DNA of 17,479 nt, from NCBI GenBank assembly GCA_027596035.1, contig JADGJA010000472.1:1-17479 (forward strand), written 5' to 3'. How positions within the stretch are numbered: the first letter of the stretch is position 1; every line of letters starts with the position of its first letter. Both the position numbers and the translations under genes were made by a program. The notes below the pieces were generated by a model. It searched no databases and had not been told where the DNA came from. It was given only the letters and a program-made list of their open reading frames with translations. This stretch comes from Thoreauomyces humboldtii (taxonomy: Eukaryota > Chytridiomycota > Chytridiomycetes > Spizellomycetales > Powellomycetaceae). Positions 9,083-17,091 of the stretch are shown piece after piece.

Positions 9083-10309
9083 ATGTCCAAGTACCCGACA
9101 ATCCTGATCCCGGCCGAGGACGAAGGCGGCGGTTTCCATTTGGCGCAGTTCTACGAGCAGGAGACGGCGCTGCGCTTCCGCGGCAGCAGTGTGCCTCTGG
9201 GCTGGAAGTTCGCCTATCAGTACAACCCGGAAAAGAGGAAGCTCACATACAGTGCGAAGTACCTCGAAAAAGTTCATAACGATGCTATCAAAGTCAACGA
9301 CTACGACAACCCATACGGCGCCTTGATGGTTAGGGGCCCAAAAGATATGGGTCCTTTCTTGCAGGCTACCACGGTGCTCCTCCGCGTTACGGGCCCATCC
9401 GAAGACGAGGCCGCAACCCCCCCGTCATTCCATGGAACGGCATTCTATGTATCACCCAGCATCCTCCAGACTGCTCGCCATAACATCCAGCCGATGGAGA
9501 ACGTTTCAGCTGCACGTCTCCAGTTCCGGACCTCTCACAATACCTCCGACAGCAATGCCTTGGTGCGGGGTTTCAAAGCTTCCCCTATCGAAGCCGCCGA
9601 CGACTCCGCGAATCTACCAGAGCACCTGCGACACATGCTTCCGGCTGAGGGATCCGAGGATGAAGACCCTGTGGATCACTCAGCTTGCAAATATCAGAGC
9701 GATTTTGCCTTCCTTTCGAGCAGCCGGGCGTGCTTGAAGGTTCTGGTGCCTGGAGTCCCGAGCAGTCCCACCGCCTTTATTGTCGCTGCCGGATACCCAG
9801 GCGCACCAAGAGCCAAAGACGCCTTGGCGGCCGCATCCTCCAAGCTTTCGACGTTGCGCCACGACGTCGATCTATACGCGAATGAACTTACCACCATGAC
9901 AGCGAAGCTGGGACGGCTGTTTCGCGAAGACGTCTTGAACGTCTCACCCGGCTCGATCGTCACGCCCGGTCAACGAATCTCAACGCACGACTGCACGACA
10001 CTGCCAGGCTATTCCGGAGGGCCCCTGATACCAATCGCCACCCCTGGCGTCTTCATCGGTCACCACATTGCGGGGTCATTGGCGGTGGATGCCGATCAGA
10101 ACCTTTTCCTGGCTGCGACGCACCCCGCATATGTGACTCACTATCGGACGCACGTCCTTCCATCGCTGCTGAAAGCCCTCGGCGAAGACCCGGACCTGCT
10201 GACACAACCGCAGAAAAGGTGCTTCTTGGAATGGTTGGAGATCACGTGCGGCGTCGCTGGACCAGACCTTGTAACTGCCATGACCGCCGCCTGCTTTGAT
10301 CGATCATGA
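9083..10309 (+). CDS. Trypsin-like serine protease, intronless, no signal peptide
   Basis: The 408-residue frame has the three landmarks of a chymotrypsin-fold protease in order. The His site is FHGTAFYVSPSILQTARHNI (catalytic His about residue 133). The Asp is in QSDFAFL (about 207). The Ser site is LPGYSGGPLIP (about 311), followed by FIGHHIAGS, the strand that normally lines the specificity pocket. The spacing between His, Asp and Ser is wider than in trypsin, with acidic inserts before the Asp. The start was set at ACAATGTCC (9083), which has an A at -3; an in-frame ATG at 9023 would add 20 residues. Neither start gives a hydrophobic signal sequence, so the enzyme is probably intracellular or a housekeeping-type trypsin-like peptidase rather than a secreted digestive one. 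Substrate is unknown. It is divergent from the HExxH gene. Confidence is high for the fold and moderate for activity. Confidence 0.82.
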   Translation: MSKYPTILIPAEDEGGGFHLAQFYEQETALRFRGSSVPLGWKFAYQYNPEKRKLTYSAKYLEKVHNDAIKVNDYDNPYGALMVRGPKDMGPFLQATTVLLRVTGPSEDEAATPPSFHGTAFYVSPSILQTARHNIQPMENVSAARLQFRTSHNTSDSNALVRGFKASPIEAADDSANLPEHLRHMLPAEGSEDEDPVDHSACKYQSDFAFLSSSRACLKVLVPGVPSSPTAFIVAAGYPGAPRAKDALAAASSKLSTLRHDVDLYANELTTMTAKLGRLFREDVLNVSPGSIVTPGQRISTHDCTTLPGYSGGPLIPIATPGVFIGHHIAGSLAVDADQNLFLAATHPAYVTHYRTHVLPSLLKALGEDPDLLTQPQKRCFLEWLEITCGVAGPDLVTAMTAACFDRS

Positions 10310-10649
10310 ATACCCTGTTTGATTCGTTAAGACCATTCGCGTGGGAGATCACTCCACTGGTTTTTGTTTCTGTATGTTTGTTCGCACCTGTTTGGGTTTT
10401 TCTTTACTGTGCTTTTTTTGTGCCCTCTCTAACCCCCCACCGCTGTTTTCTGTCTAAAATGATTCATTTGACGCGCGTCTCCACTCGTACCATTCTAAAA
10501 ACCATGCTTTTCTGGGACATCGATGTCACAGTGCATACCATAGGTACTCCTGGGGCGCCGGGTGCCCCACCGAACATTGGGAACCATGAGGTGGGTCCTC
10601 CTGATCCTCCATCAGGTGGTCCCCTTTCCTACACCGCTTAATTCCCTCT
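10310..10649. other. T-rich 3' region of the serine protease gene
   Basis: No confident gene is seen. The sequence after the stop is T-rich on the plus strand, as expected for a 3' UTR. Two small inverted repeats occur: ggggcgccgggtgcccc (about 10553-10569) and CTGAT...ATCAG around 10600-10616. Either could fold at the transcript end. Confidence 0.35.
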
Positions 10650-10759
10650 TTATTTCTGCATCAACCGGGTTTTTAGGCCCCCACACATCCATCTCCCCCC
10701 CACTTCACGACATACATCTCCAGCACTTATCTTATTTCGTCTTTTCATTAATCCACTGT

Positions 10760-11162
10760 CTACAAGCTTGTTCGCGCTGTGCTGTGCCCGGAGAAGAGAG
10801 AAATGGGATTGCACATCGTTGGAAAGGATCCGCAGTCCCGCAGGCCCAGCGCTGGGGTGCTTCGCAAGAGCTGCGTGAGGAGGGCTAAGCCGGCCCTCAG
10901 AACCGGGTTGTTCGCAGGACCCGTCGACGCGCCGGTGGAGTCGTTGGGCCATTGCATCTGTGCAGCGGGCCAATCGCAGATGAGAGGCAATGTCGCAACC
11001 GTGGCAAGAGTCTAAAAAAGAGAGACCTGGTAAGGATGCAGTGAAAAATGAAGCTGTTGAGGGGGGCAATGAACTCCAGACCTGGCCTGTGAGAAGCACT
11101 TCGAAGCCCTGGATCATAGCCGGCTTTGTTCGGATAGACATGGATTTGAAAGGATTACGCAT
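10760..11162 (-). CDS. Weak candidate gene, two exons, about 110 residues
   Basis: On the minus strand an ATG at 11162 opens 27 codons (exon 11162-11082, including KPAMIQGFEVLLTG). A 70-nt intron (11081-11012) with an excellent TCTCTCTTTTTTAG acceptor but a weak GTCTGG donor joins it in phase 0 to 11011-10760, which adds 83 codons (including TLATVATLPLICDWPAAQMQ). Without splicing, a different frame stays open down to 10650 and would give about 171 residues. I recognise no family and the composition is not strongly protein-like. The support is only the phase-consistent intron and the high G+C of this block. Confidence 0.25.
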
Positions 11163-11171
11163 CGTTAGCAA

Positions 11172-11855
11172 TATGAAAGGGGGAGGAGGCAGTGACGGAT
11201 GAGGGATGGAAGTCGTTGCTAGTGGCTTTTATAGAAAACCCGACCGCCTCGCCTGCTCGCCGATCGAGCACGGACGTGGAGAGTGTGGAGAGCCGGGAGA
11301 CCCTTCCGCCCCTATCCTCGCGATCAAAATCACACTCCCACAGGGTGCCGGAAGGGTGTCGAAAGAGGGATGAGACAGTGAAGGAAAATGGAACAGACAC
11401 GTACCTGCTCCTGGATGGTGGCAGTAGTAGCATGGCTCTCAGAAGGGTTTCCGGGTACACGCTTGCAAGACCGCCCGTCTCCCCGAATTATTCGTTTGTG
11501 TTTGCGGATGCTCATTTGTACGATAGACAACGAATGAAGAATCTAAAAGATGATGGGGAGATCCCTTTAAAGGGACGCAATATATCAGCGTACACAAGTA
11601 GGGGCGCTCTGAGCCGCAAACTCAACTCGAGGAGGAGTTTTGGGAAGGGATCAGTCGAAAGTTTCGAAACCAGCCACCGCGTTGCCGGTGACTTGAATTA
11701 CCGGGTACCCGGTACCGGTAACTTGGAGTTCGTCCGATATGCCGGACAGAGCGCCTTGGACCTCATTTCGCTGCCCAGCATTGTCCCCGAACAGCTTTGT
11801 GCATCTCGCAGCGCACGGACGAAACCCAATGCTAACCGCGCTCGCTTCGGAAAAC
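11172..11855. other. Upstream region of POLD2 without a confident gene
   Basis: Open frames exist on both strands, but their translations look like chance (Arg/Ser-rich, no conserved motif). The right part should hold the POLD2 promoter. Apart from the repeat at 11685-11730 nothing was recognised, and no perfect MCB element (ACGCGT) was seen near the start. Confidence 0.4.
11685..11730. repeat. Small palindrome and 30-bp-spaced direct repeat upstream of POLD2
   Basis: CCGGGTACCCGG at 11701-11712 is a perfect 12-bp palindrome. It lies between two related direct copies: ccggtgacttgaatt at 11685 and ccggtaacttggagtt at 11715, with starts exactly 30 bp apart. A second GGTACC and an ACCGGT overlap the palindrome. 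This could be a paired transcription-factor site about 130-170 bp before the POLD2 start, but no known factor is implied. Confidence 0.5.
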
Positions 11856-13875
11856 ATGGATCGCAGCTCTGAGGGGTTCGTCGCAAAGTCTGGCAACCAC
11901 AAGTCGGTCCGTCTTTTCTGACGCAACCTTTCTGCTTCCAGCTGCCTGGAATCTTTCCTGGAAACCCCAGCCGCCGGAGAAGACTCGAACGACAAGCTTC
12001 AACGAGGTTCCGTAAGGATTGCAGTCGATGAAGATAGATTTAAGGTCAAAGAACGAAACTACACGCAGCAGTATGCGGGTATATACTACATGCGACTCAA
12101 CATGCTAAGGCCAAGAGCCATGGCAGCCGCGACAGAACGGTGGGGGAAAAGCGAATGTATGTGGGTTGCCATGCAGAGCTCCTGGATCTCTGCTAGCTCG
12201 CTGAGTATGGTCTTTTCAGCAAACCCAACCTTGGTGTCGAAGGTCCTCGACGTGCTCGCCGGTCAAGTGTGCTACATTGTCGGGACCGTCTACGTCGACA
12301 TGCCGCTCAAACCCAACATTTTGGACGAAGTCACTCAAGAAGTAATCCCCATTTGTGTCCCTCTCTTCTAGGCGTTCTCTCTGACGCTGATTTCGCTCGC
12401 ATAGCATTGGATCATTGCCCCACCACCACGGGAAAAGTACGCCACAGAGGAGGACACGGTGGTTCTTGAAGACGAGTCGGGTCGTGTGAAGCTTACGGGC
12501 GCCATCCTAAAAAGCACCATGCTGGTCACGGGTAACGATCTTCAGAAACCCTCGGCCTTCTAGCTAGCGGCATGATCTCACTCGAGCCTGGCTTTTTCAG
12601 GCATTGTGATGGCTGTGTTGGGATGCGAAACGGCAGCGGGCGAGTTCGAAGTTGTCGATATCTGTTATCCAGCCTTGAAACCACAAAAACCGTTTCCCGA
12701 CGCGACCGGTAAACAATACGCAGTCTTCCATATCCTCGAAGGGACCTCTGATGGAGAAGCTATTACCTTCTTAGAGGATAAGTTTGTGGCGCTTGTGTCT
12801 GGCCTGAGCATCGGAGCCGACGACGTGGGCCTCGAACTACAGCTTCTTACCGATTACCTCACCGGCGAGATCGGCACCACGCAAGTAAGTTTCTGCGCAC
12901 TAGTCTTGAAAGGTTTGATCTGTCACTTACAGCGGCCCGAACAGGATCAAAAGCAGAGCGCAAGCATCGTGCGTGTAGTGATTGCTGGCAACAGCGTCTC
13001 GAAACCAAAGCCTGTTGCGGACGACAAGCGACCGGTGCGGCGCGAACGCGATTTGTGATGCAAGTGGCCGAACCTAACCTGACTCTCCTCTAGACTCGCA
13101 ACAAATACGGCGCCGAGACAGCTATGTTTGATGCCGGGCCTCTGAAGGAACTCGATAGCTTTCTCGCCGAGATTTGCGAAACCGTGTCCGTCGACCTATT
13201 GCCAGGACCGACCGACCCAGCCAACTACTCTCTACCCCAACAGGCTATACATTATGCCGTCTTTCCCAAAACGTCGCGATATTCCACATTCCATCCCGTG
13301 ACGAATCCTTACGAGGCCGAGATTGAAGGCGTGAGGTACGTTGGCGACGTACTGGACTGCGGTATTTGAGACTGATCCAGTACCTCGGAAATTTGCAGTC
13401 TTCTTGCAACCTCTGGTCAGACACTCGATGACATCTTCCGGTTCGTTGCAAGCGAAGATCGCCTTAGCATGTCGGAGAAGACGTTACAATGGTCACACCT
13501 AGCACCCACCGCGCCGGATACCTTATGTACGTGGCGTCCGTTATATGGTCGCCGACGCCAGACTGACCGATCGATTCTTTCTCAGGGTGCCATCCTTATA
13601 AGGAAGATGACCCCTTCGTTTTGAAAAACAGGCCAAATATCTACGTAATAGGGAATCAACCAAAGTATCAAACGTCCGTTATCGAAGGTAAGAAGGTGTC
13701 TTGCTCTCTTTGTCCCAGCACTAAGCAGGTGGCTGAAGCCGTTTGATGCAATGCAGACCAGCTCGGGCGCACGCGCGTTGTTATTCTGCCCTCCTTTGCG
13801 GCATCGAGGACCATTGTCCTCGTGAACCTGCGAACATTAGAAGTTTCGCCGGTGAACTTCCTCACCCAGTTCTGA
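11856..13875 (+). CDS. POLD2: DNA polymerase delta small (second) subunit, POLD2/Pol31/Cdc1
   Basis: POLD2 is the B subunit of DNA polymerase delta: an OB fold plus a phosphoesterase fold that has lost catalysis. It bridges the catalytic subunit to the third subunit in the nucleus during replication. Exons: 11856-11902 (uncertain), 11942-12156, 12220-12341, 12405-12531, 12601-12708, 12775-12884, 12945-13034, 13094-13335, 13399-13526, 13586-13687, 13757-13875. The total is about 469 residues, like human POLD2. Landmarks in order are NYTQQYAGIYYMRL, VDMPLKPNILDEVTQE, APPPREKY, VVLEDESGRVKL, VMAVLGCE, KFVALVSGL, VRVVIAGNSVS, PGPTDPANYSLPQQ, VTNPYEAEIEGV, TSGQTLDDIFRF, APTAPDTLWCHPY and VNLRTLEVSP. 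The first exon is the weakest part: ATG at 11856 with a 39-nt intron (11903-11941), or a donor at 11876 giving a 66-nt intron; both keep phase. An alternative acceptor at 12932 would add four residues. Confidence 0.95.
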
Positions 13876-14274
13876 GATCATTGGCACACTGATATGACCT
13901 TGTGGTACATTCACACGAGACTGTGGCAGCATATGCGGTTGTGCCACGACCGCTTCACGCAGGGAATCACGTTTTAGTGTCTATTTTTTTTTGTCAATGC
14001 TGCATATCGTGGGGGAAAAAAAAAAAGAAACGCCGCTCAGCTCATGAACCGCTCAGCGGCTTCTCCACCGACATTCATGTTTTTTCTCCTAGCATAGTCG
14101 ACAGCGCCGTATGGCCCACGATGTCCGTCCTAAAGCTTGATAGGTCGGGGAATCGTGAAAGCGCTACTCAGCTCCAGCCGGAAGTGGTGGACGTGTTTAC
14201 TTGCTCCTCCCACGGTGGACATGTTCTTTCCGACATAGTCATGGAGGTAATCAGTCGAACTAGTTGACATACTG
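13876..14274. other. Intergenic region between POLD2 and the small TATA-driven gene
   Basis: This is about 400 nt with no recognised gene. It contains a T9 run (about 13983) and an A11 run (about 14015) soon after the POLD2 stop, likely part of its 3' end. A 9-bp direct repeat, CCGCTCAGC, occurs twice around 14032-14056, separated by tcatgaa. The outer GCCGCT and AGCGGC can also pair as a 6-bp stem. The remainder is upstream sequence of the next gene. Confidence 0.4.
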
Positions 14275-14281
14275 TATAAAA
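14275..14281 (+). promoter_or_regulatory. TATA box of the small gene
   Basis: TATAAAA, followed by G, lies 107 nt before the ATG at 14382. It is the clearest TATA consensus in the window and implies transcription starting around 14305-14315 with a leader of about 70 nt. TATA boxes this clean are typical of inducible or strongly expressed fungal genes. Confidence 0.6.
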
Positions 14282-14381
14282 GCCGATGGGGTGTCGGTCT
14301 TCCGGCCTTGTTCATCACACTCACACCACCTGCACAAACCAGACAATCCTTGCCAACAGAAGCGACTTTACAGAACGAGCA

Positions 14382-14804
14382 ATGCAACCTTCGACACCGC
14401 CTCCCTCCTACGCTCTCGAGTGCCCAGCATACTGCCCAGGCCCCTCGTCGTATCCCGCAAAGAAAACCAACGCAGCCGATCCCCACCACGCCTCTGTCCG
14501 TCTGCCATCGCACGGTCTCGGTCTTTCTCCAGACAGCAGTGATCGTCTGAACGACTTCATGCGCTGGGGCATCGCGCCTCCTTCCAGGGCATCCCCATCC
14601 AGCAAAAAGCGAGCTCCCAAGAGCAAGCCTGCCCACACCGACAGCCCCTCTGCCCCGCGCACCCCCGCAGACCGCGCTGGCGTGACGCATAAAGATGTCC
14701 GCACCCACTTCAACAACTTCCTATTCGCTGGATGGGCACCGCCGTTGATGGTCATGCAAAAACAGAAGTCAAAGTCAAACAAGGTCGAAGTCTTAAAGTG
14801 CTGA
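14382..14804 (+). CDS. Small Pro/Ser/Lys-rich hypothetical protein, 140 residues
   Basis: A single exon starts at ATGCAACC (14382) and ends in TGA at 14804. The frame is open further upstream, with another ATG at 14286, but that one would be almost at the expected transcription start behind the TATA box, so 14382 is preferred. The N-terminal third is rich in Pro, Ser, Tyr and Cys (MQPSTPPPSYALECPAYCPG). The middle holds SSDRLNDFMRWGIAPPSR, the most structured-looking part. A basic Ser/Pro-rich linker follows (SSKKRAPKSKPAH). The end carries DVRTHFNNFLFAGWAPPLMV and a KQKSKSNK tail. No transmembrane segment, signal peptide or known domain is seen, and I do not recognise it. A 192-codon frame on the opposite strand overlaps it but has a chance-like composition. 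Confidence 0.55.
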   Translation: MQPSTPPPSYALECPAYCPGPSSYPAKKTNAADPHHASVRLPSHGLGLSPDSSDRLNDFMRWGIAPPSRASPSSKKRAPKSKPAHTDSPSAPRTPADRAGVTHKDVRTHFNNFLFAGWAPPLMVMQKQKSKSNKVEVLKC

Positions 14805-15302
14805 TCCTTCAACGACCCGAGCACGCACTCTTGGCAACCCCTTGTATAATCCCGCACCCTACTTTCCTATCTTTTTTGGCTTCTACGACTTTAATACATG
14901 ACTTTTGGGACTTTTCTTACTCACATAATCGTACTTTGCTCGATGGGCTCTGTCGAATCCTCTTTTTATCTAACGTGCGCTATACCCCACTAACCTGCGT
15001 AGTTCCTGAAGGCAAAAAAGGACATGCTGTGGAACTACTGACTCGAACGATCCCATAGGGACTGTATGCCATGTCTGAGCTGAAACGGGGAATGTACATC
15101 CGAAAACGTGGTCGCTTGTTCGTGCATCTCTCGAGGCTCCACGGGAACTTCACGATCCAGTTACGGCCATGCACCTGTCATTACCAGGCAATCAATCAGA
15201 AAAAAATAAAAAAAGCACGGGGAACGTCCATCTCGTCGCTCCGTGACCCCCAAGAAAAACAGGAAAACAAAAATCACAAATGTCAGTGGCCTGGATTCGA
15301 CA
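14805..15302. other. Convergent 3' intergenic region
   Basis: This lies between the stop of the small plus-strand gene and the stop of the minus-strand universal stress protein gene. It holds A-rich and T-rich tracts (for example aaaaaaataaaaaaagc near 15200) that may be 3' UTR and polyadenylation signals. No gene, tRNA or other structured RNA was recognised. Confidence 0.45.
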
Positions 15303-17091
15303 CTATACGACCGCGTAGAACCCATCGCGATGTCCACCATGCGAGCTCGTCGACGTGCCGGACCCCACGTCACTGCCAGGCGTAGTGCAGCCGATATTCC
15401 CTCCGTGCACCAGCATCAGCGGTATCTCGTCTCTGGGTCCCGATGCTGACCGAACCACCGTGACGGGTTGCAGGGCGTGATCGAGGCAAAAGGCAGCCAC
15501 CGAGCCGCATTGGATCGATGTGGATGCGGAGGTTGTCTGGGAGGTCGGACTGTATGAGGGGAAATAAAAAAGTTAGATCGCATGAAACCCGGTGTCTCGA
15601 ATCTGGAGTACAGCTTGTTACCGTTTGATGGCGCCCAGCCCCCGATTCCCGAGGACAAGGCGGTCTGCCTGTAGCTCACTGGACTACAGAAGCAACCGAA
15701 AACAGTGTTAGAAAACGTTTGAAAAGGAAAATGATTGTTCAAGAATGGATTCCTTTCGCACCAGCAAACACAACACGTCCCTTGGCTGCCCAATCTTGAC
15801 TTTGGCTGTTACGGCCACGTCATTCGTGTCAGGAGCAAGCCTTCGTAACCGGGGGATGTAGTGGTCTAACAGCTTTGATGCCTATTGCAGTTCAGAGTAT
15901 ATCAGCACCATTGTCTTTTGGTCAACTGCTCTTCATCGCATGTGCAAAACATACATGATCCTTTAGCTCCATCTCCAGATACCGAGTTCCGTTCAGCTGA
16001 TCCGCAACGTACTGAGCTTTTATGCTGACCTCGTCCAGTATCCTCGCGACGACGAGGTTGTCCCCATGGCGAAGCGCAAATTTCGCCGTCCAGTCGAAAG
16101 CACCGCTGGAATGGGGAGACCCATCGATCCCAACCAGGAAAGTCTGCCGTCTACTGGTAGACCGTGAACGTTGCTGCTGCAAAGGTTTCGCTTGGGGCTG
16201 AACGGAAAAGCTTTTTGGTAGCTCTGGTAGGACAGGTGCAGAGTCGTTCACATCCCAGGCTGTGGCAGTGGTTTTTTTCGGTGATATCTGATGAACATGG
16301 CGAGAGTGCGGTGGGACGGGTGGTGGCGTCTTCGATCCGGCTCGATAGGAGGAAGTGGCGGGCGAGGACAAAGTTGATGGTGGGGATGGTAGGGATGCTT
16401 CCAGATCATCTGGATCCAGATCCATCGGTGTAGGCATCTCCAGGACGGATCGAAGCGGTCGGGTCCGGCGAGGGAGGGAGCGCGGCGAAGAAGGTGGAGC
16501 GCCTTGAGAAGGGCTTCGGTGGTGTTGCTGCTGCGAGTGCTCGCTCGAGGATGGGGATGGCGATCTTCTTTGTAAAGGGTGTGGCTGAGGACGTGGAGGC
16601 TGCGCGGAAGGTGCGGCGACGGAGGTGTCCTGTCCTGTACGACGACTTCCGACCGGTGATTCTGGCCGACTACCTGTTGACGGTCGTGCTTGTGGCTGCT
16701 GCTGTGATCCTAGCGGAGGAGTAGCGGCCCTTCGTAGATTCTCACCATAGGAGTTTGGGCTGGAGGCTGGTGGGGAACGCATTGGCGGCGGCGGCAACGG
16801 TACAGCATAGACCGGAGTCGAAGGCAGGGACCAGAGAGCTGTGGGTGGCGACTCGCCTCCACTGCTGGCAATAGATGGCCTTCGTAACCTATGCTTGGTT
16901 TCGATCAAAGGTCGTACATCATGTTGCTGGGACAGCTGTGGTTGAGAGCCCAGATGTGACACCTCGCTTGCCAGAGGGTGATGATCCGACGGTAGGGGCA
17001 GCGAAGCTCTTCGCGAGAGCGACAGACTAGGCGGAACAGGCGACAGCATCGCCGCTTTCGAAGAGTATATCGTAGATGACATGGCATGCAT
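15303..17091 (-). CDS. Universal stress protein (UspA-type) domain with a long disordered N-terminal region
   Basis: Exons on the minus strand are 17091-15955, 15881-15762, 15683-15622 and 15549-15303, giving 521 residues with consistent phases. Two introns have CTAAC-type branch motifs. Residues 1 to about 315 are low-complexity (Pro, Ser, Gln, Arg; PLPPPPMRSPP, SQQQHH), with SP/TP sites typical of phosphorylated disordered regions. The Usp domain occupies about 317-490: QTFLVGIDGSPHSSGAFDWT, then VVARILDE, then ADRLVLGNRGLGAIKR, then CGSVAAFCLDHALQPVTVVR. This is the usual alpha/beta nucleotide-binding fold, and fungal members often have such extensions. The normal G-x2-G-x9-G-S/T ATP-binding spacing is expanded: GNRG is followed by 20 residues, not 9, before GS, and the insert sits at the start of the last exon. 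A Gly/Ser/Thr-rich tail follows. The start could also be the ATG at 17082. Function is probably stress signalling, but the partner is unknown. Confidence 0.87.

Noticed and set aside
10306..10641. 111-codon frame whose ATG overlaps the serine protease stop (ATGA), with hydrophobic segments and a Gly/Pro-rich end
   Set aside because: The hydrophobic stretches come from the T-rich 3' region, the ATGA overlap has no meaning in a eukaryotic mRNA, and no homology-like motif is visible.
11192..11872. 226-codon plus-strand frame before POLD2
   Set aside because: Its composition is chance-like, it has no motif, and it overlaps the likely POLD2 promoter and first exon.
14130..14708. 192-codon minus-strand frame opposite the small TATA-driven gene
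   Set aside because: It is rich in Gly, Arg, Trp and Cys from reading a Pro/Ser-rich gene backwards, with no supporting signals, whereas the plus strand has a TATA box.
14990..15060. tRNA-like T-loop sequence (GTTCGAGTC on the minus strand)
   Set aside because: The flanking bases cannot form the T stem and no D-arm, anticodon arm or acceptor stem was found.
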